A stretch of 64,000 nucleotides of DNA from NCBI GenBank assembly GCA_023460955.1, contig JAEWOH010000005.1:37965-101964 (forward strand). Reading direction: 5' to 3'. Position numbers and translations under genes: made by a program. This document shows, one piece after another, positions 62,408 through 64,000 of the stretch. Below the pieces are notes generated by a model that worked only from the letters and a program-made list of their open reading frames with translations, had not been told where the DNA came from and did no database searches. Origin of the DNA: Bacillota bacterium (GTDB lineage: Bacteria > Bacillota > Clostridia > Acetivibrionales > DSM-1351). Numbering within the stretch: position 1 is the stretch's first letter; every line of letters starts with the position of its first letter.

Positions 62408-63409
62408 TTATTTAATAACTGCAGGAATAATATAGTTACCCACAATCGTCTTGTTCTCTAAATGTGGGCCATGTAAATCTGATGTAATAACTGTAACAAT
62501 ATCTAAACCTGGGACTACATAAATCAACTGTCCTCCGAATCCAAAGGCATAATAGACAGAATAATCTTCAATCCTTGTAATCCACCAGAGATATCCGTAC
62601 CTATCTCCACCTGGCGCTCCTCCCTCAGTTTGTGCTGTAGTCGATTGCTCAATCCATCCTAACGGTATGACTTGCTTATCCTTCCATTTTCCTTTATTTA
62701 GGTAAAGCTGGCCAAACTTTGCCATATCCCTTGTTCTTAAGATAAGCTCTGCACAACCGATATTGTTACCGTGGCTGTCCGTGGGCCATGCATAATTATT
62801 GATACCTAACTCATTAAATAGGTATTTCTCAGCATAATCACTAGCCTTTACTTTAGAAGCCTTTGAAAGTATAGCTGACAGCATATGAACTCCAGGATCA
62901 TTATAATTAAACTTATCACCTGGTTGTGACTCTAAAGTTTCTGTAAATAACCCGTCAATAGGATTATCGAATTGTATCCACTGCAACCACTGCATATACA
63001 TCATAAAATCATATGGAATCCCCGAGGTCATTGTAAGCAAATGTTTTAAGGAAATATTATTTATTCTTGCATCCATTTCCGGAGTCACGTATTCAGGGAA
63101 AAAATCCACAGCCTTCACCTCAACATTCTGTAAATCACCTTCTTTAATCGCGATCCCAATTAATGCAGAGAAAATGCTTTTTGTTGCAGATCTGATTTGA
63201 TGAAGTGAATCAACTGTTGCCCCGTTATAGTACTCCTCAAATATAATATTTCCATGTCTTAAAACAAGTGCACTCGTTATATGAGGAAACTTATTTTTGA
63301 TATCATCATGAAGCTCTTTCAACAGAAGCGAGTTTATACCACTATCTTCCGGAATAGATTTCTTTAGTAAAGTCTCAGGAATATAGTCTATTCTTGTTTC
63401 CAATTTCAT
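62408..63409 (-). CDS. Serine hydrolase, beta-lactamase/6-aminohexanoate-dimer-hydrolase-like
   Basis: A 333-residue beta-lactamase-fold hydrolase. SATKS (SxxK, with catalytic Ser) and FNYNDPG (YxN) motifs are present; GGAPGGDRYGYLWW marks the C-terminal half. No signal peptide is evident, so it may be cytoplasmic. Start at 63409 (ATG) is preferred to a GTG at 63415; a weak AAGGTG lies 3 nt upstream. Substrate unknown. Confidence 0.87.
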   Translation of the reverse strand: MKLETRIDYIPETLLKKSIPEDSGINSLLLKELHDDIKNKFPHITSALVLRHGNIIFEEYYNGATVDSLHQIRSATKSIFSALIGIAIKEGDLQNVEVKAVDFFPEYVTPEMDARINNISLKHLLTMTSGIPYDFMMYMQWLQWIQFDNPIDGLFTETLESQPGDKFNYNDPGVHMLSAILSKASKVKASDYAEKYLFNELGINNYAWPTDSHGNNIGCAELILRTRDMAKFGQLYLNKGKWKDKQVIPLGWIEQSTTAQTEGGAPGGDRYGYLWWITRIEDYSVYYAFGFGGQLIYVVPGLDIVTVITSDLHGPHLENKTIVGNYIIPAVIK

Positions 63410-63454
63410 ACCCACCTTAAAGCTTTGTTTTTACAGATTTGATAAACACATATA

Positions 63455-63485
63455 TATAATGTTTATGTTTATTATAAACATTATA
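63455..63485. promoter_or_regulatory. Dyad TATAATGTTTAT-N7-ATAAACATTATA
   Basis: Perfect 12-bp inverted repeat about 46-76 bp upstream of the serine hydrolase start. Could be an operator or a structured leader; it contains no other signal. Confidence 0.45.
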
Positions 63486-63572
63486 TTAAATTTATGTCAA
63501 TATAATAGCCACAGATGATCAAACATTTTATTCAAACAGCCTGTCCAACTCTTCAGATCTTCGAGGAGTAAT

Positions 63573-64000
63573 ATGACCAATACAGAAAAAGTTGATAATA
63601 TCACAAGGTGCTATTATTGGTCACATCTTAGAAGATATTTTGTGGACGCCTTACCACCTAATGTAAAACAGCCGGAAGCAACGCTTCCAAGTCAAGCAAT
63701 TGAATACTGCGGGAGACTTTACAAGATAGAGGATGAGATAGAGAAACTCACTCCGGATGAGAAGAAAAAACAGCGTCAGGAACGGTCGAAGCCAGTTCTT
63801 GATGCCTTTTGGTCATGGGTTGATAAGAACAAAAATACCTGCCTTCCCAAATCCAAGCTTGCAAAAGCATTTAGATATGCAATAAATCAAAAAGACGGTC
63901 TGATGAACTTCCTAAAAGACGGGAACATAGCCATCAGTAATAACCTGGCAGAGAACAGCATTCGGCCATTTACAGTTGGCAGACGTAACTGGTTGTTCTC
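63573..64000 (+). mobile_element. IS66-family transposase, N-terminally truncated, cut by window
   Basis: A frame from ATG 63573 to the edge translates as the C-terminal part of an IS66 DDE transposase: EKVDNITRCYYWSHLRRYF, a middle helical part, and FLKDGNIAISNNLAENSIRPF followed by VGRRNWLF. The region upstream of the ATG does not look like IS66, so the N-terminal half is lost. It probably marks the edge of an inactivated element continuing to the right. Confidence 0.88.

Overview
The window reads as a chromosomal segment of a low-GC, spore-forming Gram-positive bacterium of the class Clostridia. Gene content and order resemble Ruminiclostridium-type cellulolytic clostridia, but that is recognition from memory, not a search. 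Supporting signs are strong AGGAGG ribosome sites, frequent TTG starts, a spore photoproduct lyase, a PyrR-attenuated pyrimidine operon and an ylm/divIVA cell-division cluster. I see no rRNA, tRNA, CRISPR array or prophage. The only recognisable transposase is a broken IS66 fragment at the right edge.

Left arm (1-16.6 kb): a radical-SAM gene cut by the window edge; a WYL regulator and a GyrI-like protein that share a TGACA-N6-TGTCA dyad; a sulfur/redox group (rhodanese lipoprotein, C_GCAxxG_C_C protein, NapH-like ferredoxin, and a LysR regulator divergent from a YeiH-type transporter); a flavin reductase; a periplasmic-binding/GGDEF/EAL c-di-GMP enzyme; a YibE/F protein; spore photoproduct lyase; then small housekeeping and accessory genes.

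Pyrimidine operon (27.4-16.7 kb, minus strand): PyrR-binding leader and attenuator, then pyrR-pyrB-pyrC-pyrF-carA-carB-pyrK-pyrD. This covers all de novo UMP steps except orotate phosphoribosyltransferase (pyrE). A 276-bp imperfect inverted-repeat element lies between carB and pyrK, and short hairpins sit just upstream of the ribosome sites of most genes in the operon.

Middle (27.4-43.5 kb, mostly minus): CPBP protease and MerR regulator, rluD-lspA, an orphan peptide-binding lipoprotein, pgeF-ymdB, a MutS-like gene split by a -1 frame change exactly at a T_TTA_AAA slippery heptamer, rny (RNase Y) whose full-length frame has no ATG/GTG/TTG start, folD, ygiQ with a repetitive basic tail, and a TPR protein.

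Cell-envelope/division cluster (43.6-52 kb): ftsK/spoIIIE, divIVA, ylmH, yggT, sepF, yggS, an HlyD-like membrane protein and an aluminium-resistance/methionine gamma-lyase-like PLP enzyme. Right arm (52-64 kb): a pseudouridine synthase, MerR-like regulator, TM2 protein, ychF, cheW, DUF896-rlmI, Mrr-like protein, MYG1, two nitroreductases, a serine hydrolase and the IS66 remnant.

Most of the window is ordinary core genome. The items most worth checking are the rny start codon, the MutS-like slippery junction, the carB-pyrK inverted-repeat element, the heptanucleotide arrays that overlap stop codons, and the shared WYL dyad.
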